A stretch of DNA of 17,027 nt from Zancudomyces culisetae. Taxonomy: Eukaryota > Kickxellomycota > Harpellomycetes > Harpellales > Legeriomycetaceae. The stretch is taken from assembly GCA_001969505.1 (NCBI GenBank), contig LSSK01001924.1, positions 1 through 17,027 of the forward strand. The letters are read 5' to 3'. Positions 1 to 8,926 of the stretch are shown piece by piece (position 1 is the stretch's first letter; the number at the start of each line of letters is the position of its first letter). A model generated the notes under the pieces. That model was not told where the DNA came from and searched no databases. It was given only the letters and a program-made list of their open reading frames with translations. The position numbers and the translations under genes are program-made.

Positions 1-2001
1 ATAAGAAATAAGAATCGAATGCGAGTTCAAGTTTTTTCGCGTATATATTGTCCCAATTCTCGATATAATTAATTCTCAGCTTAGTTGTAAACGTATAGTC
101 TATTATAAATTTATTATAAAGCGGAAAATAGCCGATCATGTCACGGCATGTATTTGCCTTATAATGTTTGCTATAAAATAGAAAGCAGAATCTGTGTCAA
201 GTAAACAACACAGCTGTGGATCACCATTTTCCAGTGTTTTTGTACTGTGACATCACCAAGCTATACATTTTATTTATTCAAATTGGAAAGGGGGTGGTAC
301 GGATGTTAATAGGTGTGTTAAAAGCTCGATATGGAATAAAGTCAACATTCTGTGCATTTCAAGAAACATTAAGGAGGCCAGTAAAGAGTAATGAGATTAA
401 TTTTCTGGTATAATTTTAACTCCTAAAGTTGCAGCTGCAATCGGTTTTTGTTTATTTTTTTGCGCGTGTGTATGAGTGTGTGTTTGAAAATCATACTGAT
501 TGCCTTATCTAAGTCTTTAAAGTTTATTCTGCAAATGATTGTATCGGATTCTAGTAGGGTGAATAAAAGACAGGTTTTAGGCCATATGAAATTCGTATAT
601 AGAGAAATCTGCACATCCTTGCATTTTTTGAAAGTCCTTTTTTTAAAACAGTTAAAACGCCAAAATAGCAGAAGAACAAGAAGCATCAAATAAATACATA
701 ATTGCGCAATAAGGTTACTGAACTCACGATTTATTTTGGATAAACTGATGTCCGTCATATCTCATTTTCTACAACATTTTAAAATACATTCCGCTCCTTT
801 GACTTCCCCAAGATTCTTACCAGAAAAAACAATTTCTTTGAAATGTGCTATTTTACCCTTTCTACTCCAGCTCTTATTCAGAAATGCTAATTTCTCAAAG
901 CAGAATATGAATAGCTATGATACTCTAGGACAATGCTGCCACCTAACAATTGGCCAATTAACAATGATTCAGAATTGGATGGATTGGGTATTTTGGGGGT
1001 GGGGTCGAGGTGATATTGATAGGTGCATTTGTGTAATTTGCGCAACGTTTTACATACCCGGTTAGTTTAAATTACTGCCGACGCCGACGCTTTATTGCCC
1101 ACAAAAATAGTTACTACAAAAATATCGCACATGCTTTGAAAATGGTGGTAAATACTAGCGGAACAAGATTCGGTGTCGCAATTAAGGCGACAGTTTTTAT
1201 TTAGCCTACTGATTATTTGTTTACGTTTAAACCTTAACCTAAACTCCGCCGCGCAGATGTTTATGATTTTCAAAAGCTGGCAAGTGTTTAATTATGGTAT
1301 CTATTATCCCAGTCAGCAAGTGCTTTGATTTACATTTTGTTTAGGAATTGGTTGGATGCTTAGTGTTGCAAGTGCCAAAATCCGGTATTTTTGCTTTTAA
1401 AATGTTGCAAAACATACTCCATACCAAAATAACACCCTCGAATAGGATGTAGCAAAAATTAGCGGCGTTTTCCATATCATGGGTTGGTGTTTCAAAAACA
1501 AAGCATAAAGTGAGAATAGTATACTTAAAGCCAGAGATTGTTGTAGTTTGGCATGAATTACCATTTCTAGCTGATATAGCGGATATTGGTGCAATTTGTT
1601 GTTAATCAAAACAAGTACGAAAATCATTAATTTCATTTAAATTTTAGGCGTTTTATTCATACTTTTAGACGACTATAGAAAAATTATTGTAAACTTAAGG
1701 ATTTCCACATCTTTTTCTTGGAGCGCAGCTGTGATTATAGCGAATTGGTAAAAATGCTCTAGCCAGATCTAACTAGCTAGCCCACTTCAAAGTCTGTGCT
1801 GGGAAACGCAAACTATAGCATAAATATTTAATATACCGTACCAATACATTAAATATTAATTTGGGTTAATGATGTGCAGGCTCATTACTACAAAACCAAT
1901 TTAACAATTGGTGGTATATTTGTCAATGGAGGCGGAAGCATTGTGCATGAACACGACAAAAAAAATGAGCAAATTTTCTTTTTTTTTCCCGGTTAATCTG
2001 A
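1..2001. other. Gene-poor, AT-rich region
   Basis: No gene can be supported here with confidence. The open frames are short, mostly begin with non-ATG codons and are rich in F, I, K, L and N, as expected from AT-rich non-coding DNA. A chain of three minus-strand segments (914-821, 760-728, 550-423) can be joined in frame through GT-AG introns but lacks a start and has no recognised homolog. The minus-strand open frame at 1273-1067 is slightly richer in GC (GCG, GGC and TGC codons) but also has no ATG and no recognised match. Short sequences at 1210-1220, 1241-1251 and 1301-1317 recur near 4.9-5.1 kb. I saw no tRNA or rRNA; a lone A-box-like string near 1738-1748 has no B box at tRNA spacing. 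Confidence 0.6.
1241..1317. repeat. Fragment of a possible dispersed repeat, copy 1
   Basis: AAACTCCGCCG (1241-1251) and CTATT-ATCCCAGTCAGC (1301-1317) recur at 5068-5078 and 4883-4900, the latter with one inserted base. TGATTATTTGT (1210-1220) recurs at 4935-4945. GC-rich words of this length should seldom repeat by chance in a 17-kb AT-rich window. The order and spacing differ between the copies, so if they share an ancestor it has decayed or been rearranged. No terminal repeats or target-site duplications are visible. Confidence 0.3.
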
Positions 2002-2262
2002 ATGCGTCTTTTTTTTGTGAACTACAATCGATTCAAATTTGAGCCATTCTTTGACATGCCAAAGGAAAAACGCACCAATTACCAGATAATGTGAGTATGT
2101 TTTTTATTGTTTAATGGACCAAAAATAATGTACAGGTCTTTCCAATTTTAAATTCAAATCATATTTATAGCTATTTAGTTCAAAGCCCACTCCAGAAACA
2201 AAAATGAGCAACAAAAGTATGACGCCTGGATAAATAATGCGCTAAATAAAAAAAACAAATAA
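2002..2262 (+). CDS. Possible two-exon gene for a ~51-aa protein
   Basis: A tentative model not visible as a single open frame. The ATG at 2002 follows an in-frame TGA directly and opens MRLFFVNYNRFKFEPFFDMP, then a basic stretch. It reaches a strong donor, AAT|GTGAGT, at 2091 in phase 2. Acceptor CCAG (ending 2195) restores a frame ending KYDAWINNALNKKNK and TAA at 2260-2262; the intron would be 105 nt, matching the 91-109 nt introns of the GAA1 gene. A rival acceptor, ATTTAG ending at 2178, also keeps phase and gives a different short tail (SKPTPETKMSNKSMTPG, stop near 2232). The exon-1 residues (P, D, M, R, W-type mix) look coding rather than random. No family is recognised and no function is proposed. 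It could equally be a decayed exon or chance. Confidence 0.28.
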
Positions 2263-2801
2263 AGTTGGCATGTTTGTGAAAATTAAAAGCTCTATTTTCA
2301 CGAAACCACTGTGCACAAACTGGAATGATAGAATTCCGTCAAAATTTAATAGATAGAAACTCAAATGAGCCAAAAGCAAGAAACAAAGGGAGAGATTAAC
2401 CAGAATATTCTCTTTTGAACTTTCCTGAATGAGGAATGGGTGTGGGCGATAAAAAAAAGCAATTTTCATAGTTTTATAAAACATGTGTCATTATCATCAT
2501 TAATGCAAAATTATTCATTTGCAACATTGGTAACAGCAAATAGCAATATTTTGCCAAACTTTCTTGAAAGCACACACCCTCGCATATTACCACATAAATA
2601 CATGTATATATATATTAGTCCGGTACGGGTCAAGCAACAATCAAAAAATATTTCTTCAATTTTAACTTTTCACTTCTTACTAAACGTTTTTGGGTTATGC
2701 CGAGTTATTTTTTTTAACTATTCGTTTTGTACCTTTGAAAAGATATACACATTGATAACAAGAACAAGAACAAAAACAAGATAAACACCGGAACTAATAG
2801 G
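2263..2801. promoter_or_regulatory. Upstream region of the 238-aa membrane protein gene
   Basis: These 539 nt lie between the putative mini-gene and the ATG at 2802. No coding exon is convincing on either strand; the open frames here are hydrophobic AT-rich shadows. Just before the start is a purine-rich A-A-C-A-A-G repeat (about 2758-2780), the sort of A-rich leader common upstream of fungal start codons. In the frame of the start codon, a TGA about 22 codons upstream closes the frame, and no ATG lies between. Confidence 0.4.
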
Positions 2802-3518
2802 ATGGGATATAATGAAGCAATAAAAAGAGAACGCTACCAACTATCGCTGCCACTATTGTTCCTACTCTGCTGCGGTGGAGCAACGCTATTTTTGTTAATA
2901 GTAGTCTTTATAAAGCTTAGAGCACGACATGCAAAGACAGCCGAGAGCGAAGAAATAATGCCATACCAAGCTGACTTGGAAGCAAACAGGAAAAACGAAC
3001 CATCGAATCTCCAAACATTAATAAGTAGGGTCAAAAGCTTATTCGTCCCCAGAACAAGAATCCAAGAAGAAATTCTAGACACCACGGGTCAGCAATGTGT
3101 GTCTGAACCCTCGTCGGATCTGACGTCAATACGGACAAATGGTTCTTACGGATCGCTTGAAAACAGTGGTAGTAGTGCAGGACTAAGCAAAAATGGGAGA
3201 AAGAGAACATATTACAAATGTGTACTCAGAAAAAACTCTTACACTGGGGAACTAGAGTGGGTGGAAACAATGAATGAGCCAATTCCACAGAGGAGCAACC
3301 CAAAACTAAGCACAATCACACCAGGTGAAGGAAAGGTGGAAAAAAGATCTATAGATAGCGTGTTTGGATCAAATTTGGTGGCCAAAGTCGATGAATTTAG
3401 TATTGTTTCTAAAAACATTCAACCGGGTATCGAAAGGTATCCACAGTTGGGTATTTATGGAGCAAAAAACGATGTGTTTTTTAATAACAAGCAACAAGTC
3501 AATGTTTCCTACGAGTAA
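2802..3518 (+). CDS. Single-pass membrane protein, 238 aa, unknown function
   Basis: An intronless frame from the first in-frame ATG to TAA. Residues 14-37 form one strong hydrophobic segment (LSLPLLFLLCCGGATLFLLI and following V/F/I), flanked by basic residues on both sides (K8, R9, R11; then K38, R40, R42, H43, K45). The remaining ~195 residues are hydrophilic, Ser/Asn-rich and probably largely disordered, with a basic patch at about residues 131-145 (GRKRTYYKCVLRK). There is no cleavable signal peptide or ectodomain. The protein is therefore either a short-N-terminus anchor with a cytosolic tail, or the last exon of a larger type I protein whose earlier exons I could not find. Some fungal cell-polarity and wall-sensor proteins have a similar transmembrane segment plus disordered tail, but no sequence motif supports a specific assignment. 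The composition, with abundant charged and polar residues and no stops, supports a real gene. Confidence 0.75.
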   Translation: MGYNEAIKRERYQLSLPLLFLLCCGGATLFLLIVVFIKLRARHAKTAESEEIMPYQADLEANRKNEPSNLQTLISRVKSLFVPRTRIQEEILDTTGQQCVSEPSSDLTSIRTNGSYGSLENSGSSAGLSKNGRKRTYYKCVLRKNSYTGELEWVETMNEPIPQRSNPKLSTITPGEGKVEKRSIDSVFGSNLVAKVDEFSIVSKNIQPGIERYPQLGIYGAKNDVFFNNKQQVNVSYE

Positions 3519-4353
3519 TTGCTGAGGCCTGTATAATATGTTGCCAAAAAAAACGCACTTTTTAGTCAGATGTACGTATATTGTATTATCCCTAATTTGT
3601 AGTATATACTTGATTCTAAGATATCTGCAGTTTATCTCTATAGTGTAGTATTAGATTATTGTATTTCAAAAAGCTACACACATTGTTAGCAAACCTTTCC
3701 CTTTAAAAAAACATGTCTATTCAAATGTAACACGCATTATTACGTTTTAAAAAACTCGCTGCTCTGTTGTGATACCCTTTTTTGAACGAAAAAGCATTGT
3801 TTTGATTAGATTTTGTGTTTATATTCTCTGTTCCAGAAAAGTATGTTGTTATTGCCATTGAGAATTGATATAGGCATCTTTCGTTGTTATTTATGATATG
3901 AGATGTATACTGAGTATAATTGTACATAGAGTGCTAGTTTTATAGCCTTGAGAGAGTCGGGAGTATTACACCTGAAGGATGCCTCCTTAAAATTGTTTGA
4001 ATTCGATTGCTGATATTTGTATATTTTGCTTTACCGTACGCATTTTGTTAGTGTTTATTGTTCATCCAGTGATTAGAATTAATATTTTTCAAAGGTGCCT
4101 ATTACGCTTGGATTTCTCTTTCCCGGGCTCAGCCATCCCCAATAGAAGTGAAAGCCTGAACCAACAGGTTACCTTTTTATTTTTTGTACTAAACTTGATG
4201 ATCTAAAAAAGACTCCAGCACGCTTTGCGAGTATCCATAGTACATACATAAACAATTAGTATGACATATGCATATACACTCTTATTTATAATGTTCGAAT
4301 ACTATAAATAAGTCTGCTTGTTTTTTGAGAAAAAGTAACGAAACAAACGAGAG

Positions 4354-4363
4354 TATATAAAAG
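4354..4363 (+). promoter_or_regulatory. TATA-box-like sequence
   Basis: TATATAAAAG fits the eukaryotic TATA consensus and stands in a block with no assigned plus-strand gene. The nearest plus-strand start codon of a supported gene is almost 1 kb away (5348), so it is either far upstream of that promoter, drives an unrecognised transcript (first downstream ATG at about 4436, 20-codon frame), or is a chance match in AT-rich DNA. Confidence 0.15.
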
Positions 4364-4882
4364 ATACCACCCAATAGGACGGAAGTGAAGTTTATTATAT
4401 CTTATTGTTTAGGAAGCGTATAACGTATACAATATATGACATTTAATGGCATTCTAACTGTTGAGCCTTGCGGAAGTGTAAACCGTAGAATTTTATAGAA
4501 ACATAAAGTAGTGGTGGAAACGGGAGAAAGAGAAAAAAAGACAGCCCCAACACCATCAAAGTTGAAAGCAAAAATTAGTAAAACAATTAAATACATTGCA
4601 AAAAATATCATGTTTAGAATGTTTAAAGACAATAAACCAAAACAGATAGATATATTGAAAATCGTCTTATTTACAAGTATTGACACAGATACAAGTTAGT
4701 ATACTATCGTACTTGAAGTTTCTTGATGATTAGCGGATTGCACGACAAATAATGAGCTTGTTTGAACTCAACTATAATTAAATGCTCAGAGTTTACAGCC
4801 ATTTGCAAGAGCTACTAGTGGTAATAATAGCAAAAGAGATTTGGAATTTTCTAAAGTATAATGAGCTCTCCATGCACAATTG

Positions 4883-5078
4883 CTATTCATCCCAGTCAGC
4901 GTCCAATAAAAAACCACAAGAAATTAAATAAGATTGATTATTTGTAGCCAGCGAACAATAAGCAGATTGAAGCGAACAATGGATTCCTCAGAACAAGAAA
5001 TATATTTTTTCCATTAATCATAATAGCTTGAGATTAGCGCAAACTTAGTGACTATACCCATTAGGCCAAACTCCGCCG
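4883..5078. repeat. Fragment of a possible dispersed repeat, copy 2
   Basis: Contains CTATTCATCCCAGTCAGC (4883-4900), TGATTATTTGT (4935-4945) and AAACTCCGCCG (5068-5078), each matching a word in 1210-1317. The second and third keep their relative order, but the first has moved from one end to the other. A short direct repeat, GCGAACAAT, also occurs twice within this copy (4951-4959 and 4972-4980). No coding capacity or terminal inverted repeat is evident. Confidence 0.3.
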
Positions 5079-5347
5079 AGTTATATTAAAAGTTAATTAA
5101 AAAGATTCTAATCCAAAAAGAATTGACAAAATTGAACTTTGCACAAGAAATCATATTTTGCGAGCCATGTTAAATTCAGCCCCGCGTTATAATTAGCACT
5201 TCTAAAAATAAATATAAGGTTCAGTTTGAAATTAATGTTCAACCCAAATGATATAAAGGATAACAAAAAAGTATACATAAAGTTAAGGATAGCACAGAAT
5301 AAACTCTGTTAAAATAAAAAAAATTTCGAAAACCAAAACACCTAGCA

Positions 5348-7180
5348 ATGACAAGAATAAATATGTTGGAAGAGGCGATTTCAAAGCCAGAAATAGGGCA
5401 AAAACTGCTCGAGTACATGGGACTTGAACCGTTTCTGCGCCTTAGAGAACTCAATAGAAATATCAATAAAACAGCAAATGAATGTGCATGGAAAAGAGTC
5501 ACTGATGAGCACTACCAGCTCGATAACTTTGAATTGCTGCTGGTCAAGAACATTGAAAAAATCAGAGAGCTCCACATAGTTGAGGGCCCAAGAGAAATAA
5601 CCACAACACATATACAGTCGCTTATCAAAGGTCTGGTACAGCTAGATAAGGTATATATAAGATATTTTACAGACCGTAAATTGGTCAGAGAGATGGTGAC
5701 AGGACTGTGTGAAAAGTTCAAACAAACAATCACGTATATCCAGCTGAGAATGGTGGATGTTGGTGTCGGGTTCAATGAAGACATAAACTCAGCTGCTACA
5801 AAAAATGCAGCCGCAAACAAGGGCAATAAAATATTTGAAAGCATAGCAGAGCTTTCAAATCTACGAACCCTTCAGCTACAAGGAATCCATATATATCCTG
5901 ATGTAATTGATCGATTGGTCAAAACAAGTAAATCTGATAAACTGGAGGAGATAGAAATCGACACCGAGTCGTATTTGACGGCGGATACAGTGAAAACAAT
6001 TAATACAAGGTATGGGGCCAGACTGAGAAAACTGGGATTGAGTAGGCTGGTTGATAGTGGGCTCAGTGAACTGGAAATGCTTCTTCAAAAGGCTCAGGGG
6101 CTCACTCATCTGGTAGTGGGAGGAATTTATAGCAATTCTGGCGCGGTGCTCAAAAACATCACACCCAAACACCTCCCAAAACTCCAGTCGTTGGAGCTGA
6201 GAGAGCATTCAACCCCGGGCCAATTCAATAGCTTTTTAAACCAAAACTGGGAAAGTATAACCCAGTTGAGTACTTTCGCATTTCTGATGCCACCAGAAAC
6301 TAGCAAAATTATCGGAGCTAGCTTTAAAAATCTTCAATCGCTAAACTTCACAGAAATACAAATGATAACACCAGAAAATATGAACCTAATTTTGAAAAGT
6401 TATTCCAAGCAATTGGAAAAAATACAGCTATGTGCCTGTGGTATTGATATCTCCGAAGCATGGAGCCCTGGTCTTGAATGGAAGAGACTAAAAAGGGCAA
6501 CCCTAGTAAATACAGGTATAACAACTGCAATGCTTGAATCACTTTTAACATCTGAAATGCTGAATGAGATCGAAATCGCAGCATCAGCACTCAGTGATGA
6601 AAAAGAGCTTTTAAAACTTCTTGAATCACCAAAAAGCAACCTGCTTACAAAAAACTTGGAGGTTTTGATTATACGCGGGTTGAACGGATTGAGTGCACGG
6701 GGAGTTAAAGCACTAATAGAACGTTTTAAAATGTCGTTGCACGAGGTGGAAATTGCAGGAATTGATATTTCTAAGAAAGAGTGCCAGATGTTGAGAGAAA
6801 AGTATGGTACCATTTCGTTCTTCTTTGCAAGTGACCAACATATGCCACCAGAAATGATGGAAGCACTCCAAAGAATGCAGGAAATGGAGATGGAGGGACA
6901 TGAGCATGGTGGGGGAGGAGGAGGCTGTTGTGGTGGCCATGGAATGCCTGCAATGTCCAACAACAATCCACTGATGGCTATGCTTGGCCAGGGTATGATG
7001 GGTGGTCCTTCTCTAGCTGATGGCGAGATTGATGTCATCTCCGGTGTTCAATTTGCAAACCCGCTTAGTAAATCCCCGCAATTGAAGGAAGTCCGTATGG
7101 GTCAGGCAGGAAGTAACGAGGGCAGCTGGGAGGATGAAAATATGAGCGACGAGGAGGGGGGAATTAACGATGTTGATTAA
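5348..7180 (+). CDS. F-box/leucine-rich-repeat-like protein, 610 aa
   Basis: An intronless frame from the first ATG (a second lies at codon 9). Residues ~9-55 resemble an F-box: an acidic start, then QKLLEYMGLEPFLRLRELNR and a downstream W (ECAWKRV), matching the usual I/L-x-L, LR-x-(V/L)-x-R, W pattern. Residues ~165-490 carry degenerate leucine-rich repeats (NLRTLQLQGI, KLEEIEIDT, RLRKLGLSRL, KLQSLELREH, NLQSLNFTEI, QLEKIQLCAC, MLNEIEIAAS). F-box/LRR proteins serve as substrate receptors of SCF ubiquitin ligases, with the F-box binding Skp1 and the LRR solenoid binding the target; that role is inferred from architecture only. The tail is unusual: a Met/Glu-rich helix from residue ~499, then HEHGGGGGGCCGGHG, a Met/Gly/Asn-rich stretch, and an acidic end (EDENMSDEEGG). 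An LRR protein with no working F-box is the main alternative. Confidence 0.8.
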   Translation: MTRINMLEEAISKPEIGQKLLEYMGLEPFLRLRELNRNINKTANECAWKRVTDEHYQLDNFELLLVKNIEKIRELHIVEGPREITTTHIQSLIKGLVQLDKVYIRYFTDRKLVREMVTGLCEKFKQTITYIQLRMVDVGVGFNEDINSAATKNAAANKGNKIFESIAELSNLRTLQLQGIHIYPDVIDRLVKTSKSDKLEEIEIDTESYLTADTVKTINTRYGARLRKLGLSRLVDSGLSELEMLLQKAQGLTHLVVGGIYSNSGAVLKNITPKHLPKLQSLELREHSTPGQFNSFLNQNWESITQLSTFAFLMPPETSKIIGASFKNLQSLNFTEIQMITPENMNLILKSYSKQLEKIQLCACGIDISEAWSPGLEWKRLKRATLVNTGITTAMLESLLTSEMLNEIEIAASALSDEKELLKLLESPKSNLLTKNLEVLIIRGLNGLSARGVKALIERFKMSLHEVEIAGIDISKKECQMLREKYGTISFFFASDQHMPPEMMEALQRMQEMEMEGHEHGGGGGGCCGGHGMPAMSNNNPLMAMLGQGMMGGPSLADGEIDVISGVQFANPLSKSPQLKEVRMGQAGSNEGSWEDENMSDEEGGINDVD

Positions 7181-7307
7181 TAGCACTTGTTTTTTCTAAA
7201 AGCTATGGTTTTATGTACAATTTTTTTCTATAAGATAGTTAAATTTATATACAATATTCCAAAATTAAAAAAAAATACAAACAGAACGATGTGTAGTCCA
7301 AAAGGAT
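7181..7307. terminator. Shared 3' region between convergent genes
   Basis: Only 127 nt separate the TAA of the plus-strand F-box/LRR gene (7180) from the TAG of the minus-strand gene (7308). Both 3' untranslated regions and polyadenylation sites must lie in or overlap this segment. It is very A/T-rich, with T runs after 7189 and an A run at about 7266-7275. I saw no exact AATAAA in a decisive position on either strand. Confidence 0.45.
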
Positions 7308-8926
7308 CTATTTGATGAACGCTTCTAAGAGGTTTGTGTCATGTTCTAGCTCTCCAAACTGATTGGAAACATCATCGGATGATTTGAAAACAATGGCTGA
7401 TAGTTTTGGCAGACCTTTGTATTGCATAAGGAATAAGTGAAGAAGTAAAGGTTCAGAATATCCTAGCGCGTCTGAAATCCTCGACTAGAATAGAAAATAA
7501 TGGGATACACAGTTAGAATTGAAACAGGATGTGTGTTGACAGGAAAGTTATCAAAAACAACGATAGATTAAAACTACAACAAAAAACATCAGCAAACAAA
7601 ATCAGACTGTTTATAAATTGGTGCGGGGCGAGGGAGGAAAGGAGAAAATGAGTAAAAGATGGCATAAAGATACTTACATTGGTTTCTGGTGAATTTAGGG
7701 TGGAGGGTGAATAGTATACAAACAGGCGTTTGTAGTTTGAGGAAATATTGACCTATGACGTATATAGAAACACATGAAGTGATTACGAGAATCAAATAGA
7801 AGCATGGGACCGCATTTGAGAAACGAGGTTGAGTATGAGTAAAAACGATAGAAATATATAGAAAGTGTATAGACTAACCTGATCTATGTAGAAAAGCTTG
7901 AGATTCAAGAATTTAAGTATACTTGTGTATCCATCACTACTTTTTTCTCCACCTAGGTTGTTAATATTCTTGCTTCGATAGAAACTATCAATAAAATTCA
8001 AAAATTCGAGTTTTTCGGTATCTTGTGAATACGGTGTCGTGGCGTTTCTATCGCTAAGTGCAGCGTTAATAGAGCCGCTGATCTTTGGAAACAAAGAAAG
8101 AAGGGCGGCCTTGAACCTGTTGGCATATATTACTTGAGAAGAATTTGTGTTTAAAATATCAACCGCTTGTTGTTGGAATTCGACTTGATTATCGACTGGA
8201 TATGCTTCATTTTTATGCGTGTATTTCTTTTTTGTATTTGAAAGATCATTTGTTTGTGATGACTTTGTGGATTTGACAATTACAACTTGATTGCCGTCTT
8301 TTTTGCCTCCAACTAATGTAGAACCATCGAGCACATGCTTGTTTGTAGTGTTTAAATCTTCAATGTTCCTAGAATACTATTAATTATATATATATATTTA
8401 AAGTTATAATTATGATAAAAGATACAAATTCCAGTTTATATGTAAAGGGAATCAATCTTTAAATATCAAAAGTTAGTAAAAAATAACTAAACAAAAAAAG
8501 GATCGGGAAGAGATAGGGGAGAAGAGGAAGGAGAAGGTGAGAATAGATAAATAGTATTCTAATATTGAAAAGACTTACCTTTTTTATATCACGCTTTCGC
8601 AAATCTGTTTTTAGATATTTCATGTACTTTCCTGGGATAGAGATATTTGGATTATTCAATAAAAATTGAGCCCGTGTTTCAAAGAGAGTAGAATTAGTAT
8701 CAGCTGTGGGGTTTTTACTAGCCGGATCATATTCACTTTTGCTGTCATTGGAACCAGCACCGTTTTTGGCAGCGAGGCTGCGACCCTTGTTCGAATTTGC
8801 TCTGGAGTATTTTCGGTTTTGTGGGGCTATGGTATATGACCCGGATATATACCCACCATCGCTAGCACTTTTGCTTACAAAGAACTTTCGTAGTATTTTA
8901 TTGAATCTAAAGGGTGTCAAGGACAT
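7308..8926 (-). CDS. Unrecognised protein, ~365 aa, four exons
   Basis: Exons (minus strand): 8926-8579, 8376-7879, 7752-7678 and 7484-7308. All three introns fall between codons (phase 0) with GT-AG ends: AAAAAG|GTAAGT...AATAG, CAG|GTTAGT...ATAG and AAT|GTAAGT...CTAG. Their lengths are 202, 126 and 193 nt, longer than those of its neighbour. The N-terminus (MSLTPFRFNKILRKFFVSKS) is basic and amphipathic, so mitochondrial targeting is possible. Residues ~20-80 are Ser/Asn-rich. The C-terminal part is helical-looking (SRISDALGYSEPLLLHLFLM, then QYKGLPKLSAIVF). No family is recognised. The ATG at 8926 is the first in frame, but the frame stays open upstream with coding-like residues (NQVSIHQKIKELE). 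An upstream exon is possible: ATG 9133, seven codons to donor GTATCC at 9112, acceptor ACCAG ending at 8960, giving ~383 aa. The exon chain is well supported; the exact start is not. Confidence 0.7.
8385..8397. repeat. Short TA repeat inside an intron
   Basis: A short run of alternating TA dinucleotides close to the acceptor of the first intron of the 365-aa protein gene. It is common in AT-rich introns and I see no function for it. Confidence 0.6.

Larger units (their letters stand above)
3519..5347. other. Gene-poor region between two plus-strand genes
   Basis: This 1.8-kb stretch has no gene I can defend. On the minus strand, the frame at 3927-3721 and a GC-richer patch at about 4095-4160 look locally like coding DNA. 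In that patch one frame starts at an ATG (4136) and reads MAEPGKEKSKR, while another reads FHFYWGWLSPGKRNPSVIG before a stop. Two competing frames over the same bases mean at most one is real, and neither joins cleanly to a full gene. The plus-strand frame at 4511-4699 begins with GTG and has no ATG. Repeat-like words shared with 1.2-1.3 kb lie at 4883-5078. The last ~100 nt before 5348 are very A-rich and presumably form the leader of the F-box/LRR gene. Confidence 0.5.

Noticed and set aside
216-413. 65-codon plus-strand open frame
   Set aside because: Begins with GTG, not ATG, and has no coding-like composition or splice context supporting it.
736-1065. 109-codon plus-strand open frame
   Set aside because: No ATG start (TTG-type), overlaps the minus-strand candidate segments, and has no recognisable motif; likely a chance opening.
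1738-1800. tRNA-like A-box (TAGCGAATTGG)
   Set aside because: No B box with GGTTCGA at the right distance and no cloverleaf pairing that I could fold.
2242-2484. 80-codon hydrophobic minus-strand open frame
   Set aside because: Composition is F/L/I-rich, as expected for the complement of A-rich DNA, and it overlaps the second exon of the plus-strand candidate.
4402-4699. Overlapping open frames on both strands
   Set aside because: The plus frame starts with GTG and the minus frame is AT-driven hydrophobic sequence; neither has a start, splice partner or recognisable motif.
6400-7038. 212-codon minus-strand open frame inside the F-box/LRR gene
   Set aside because: It is the antisense shadow of the coding strand; the Pro-rich part mirrors the Gly-rich tail.
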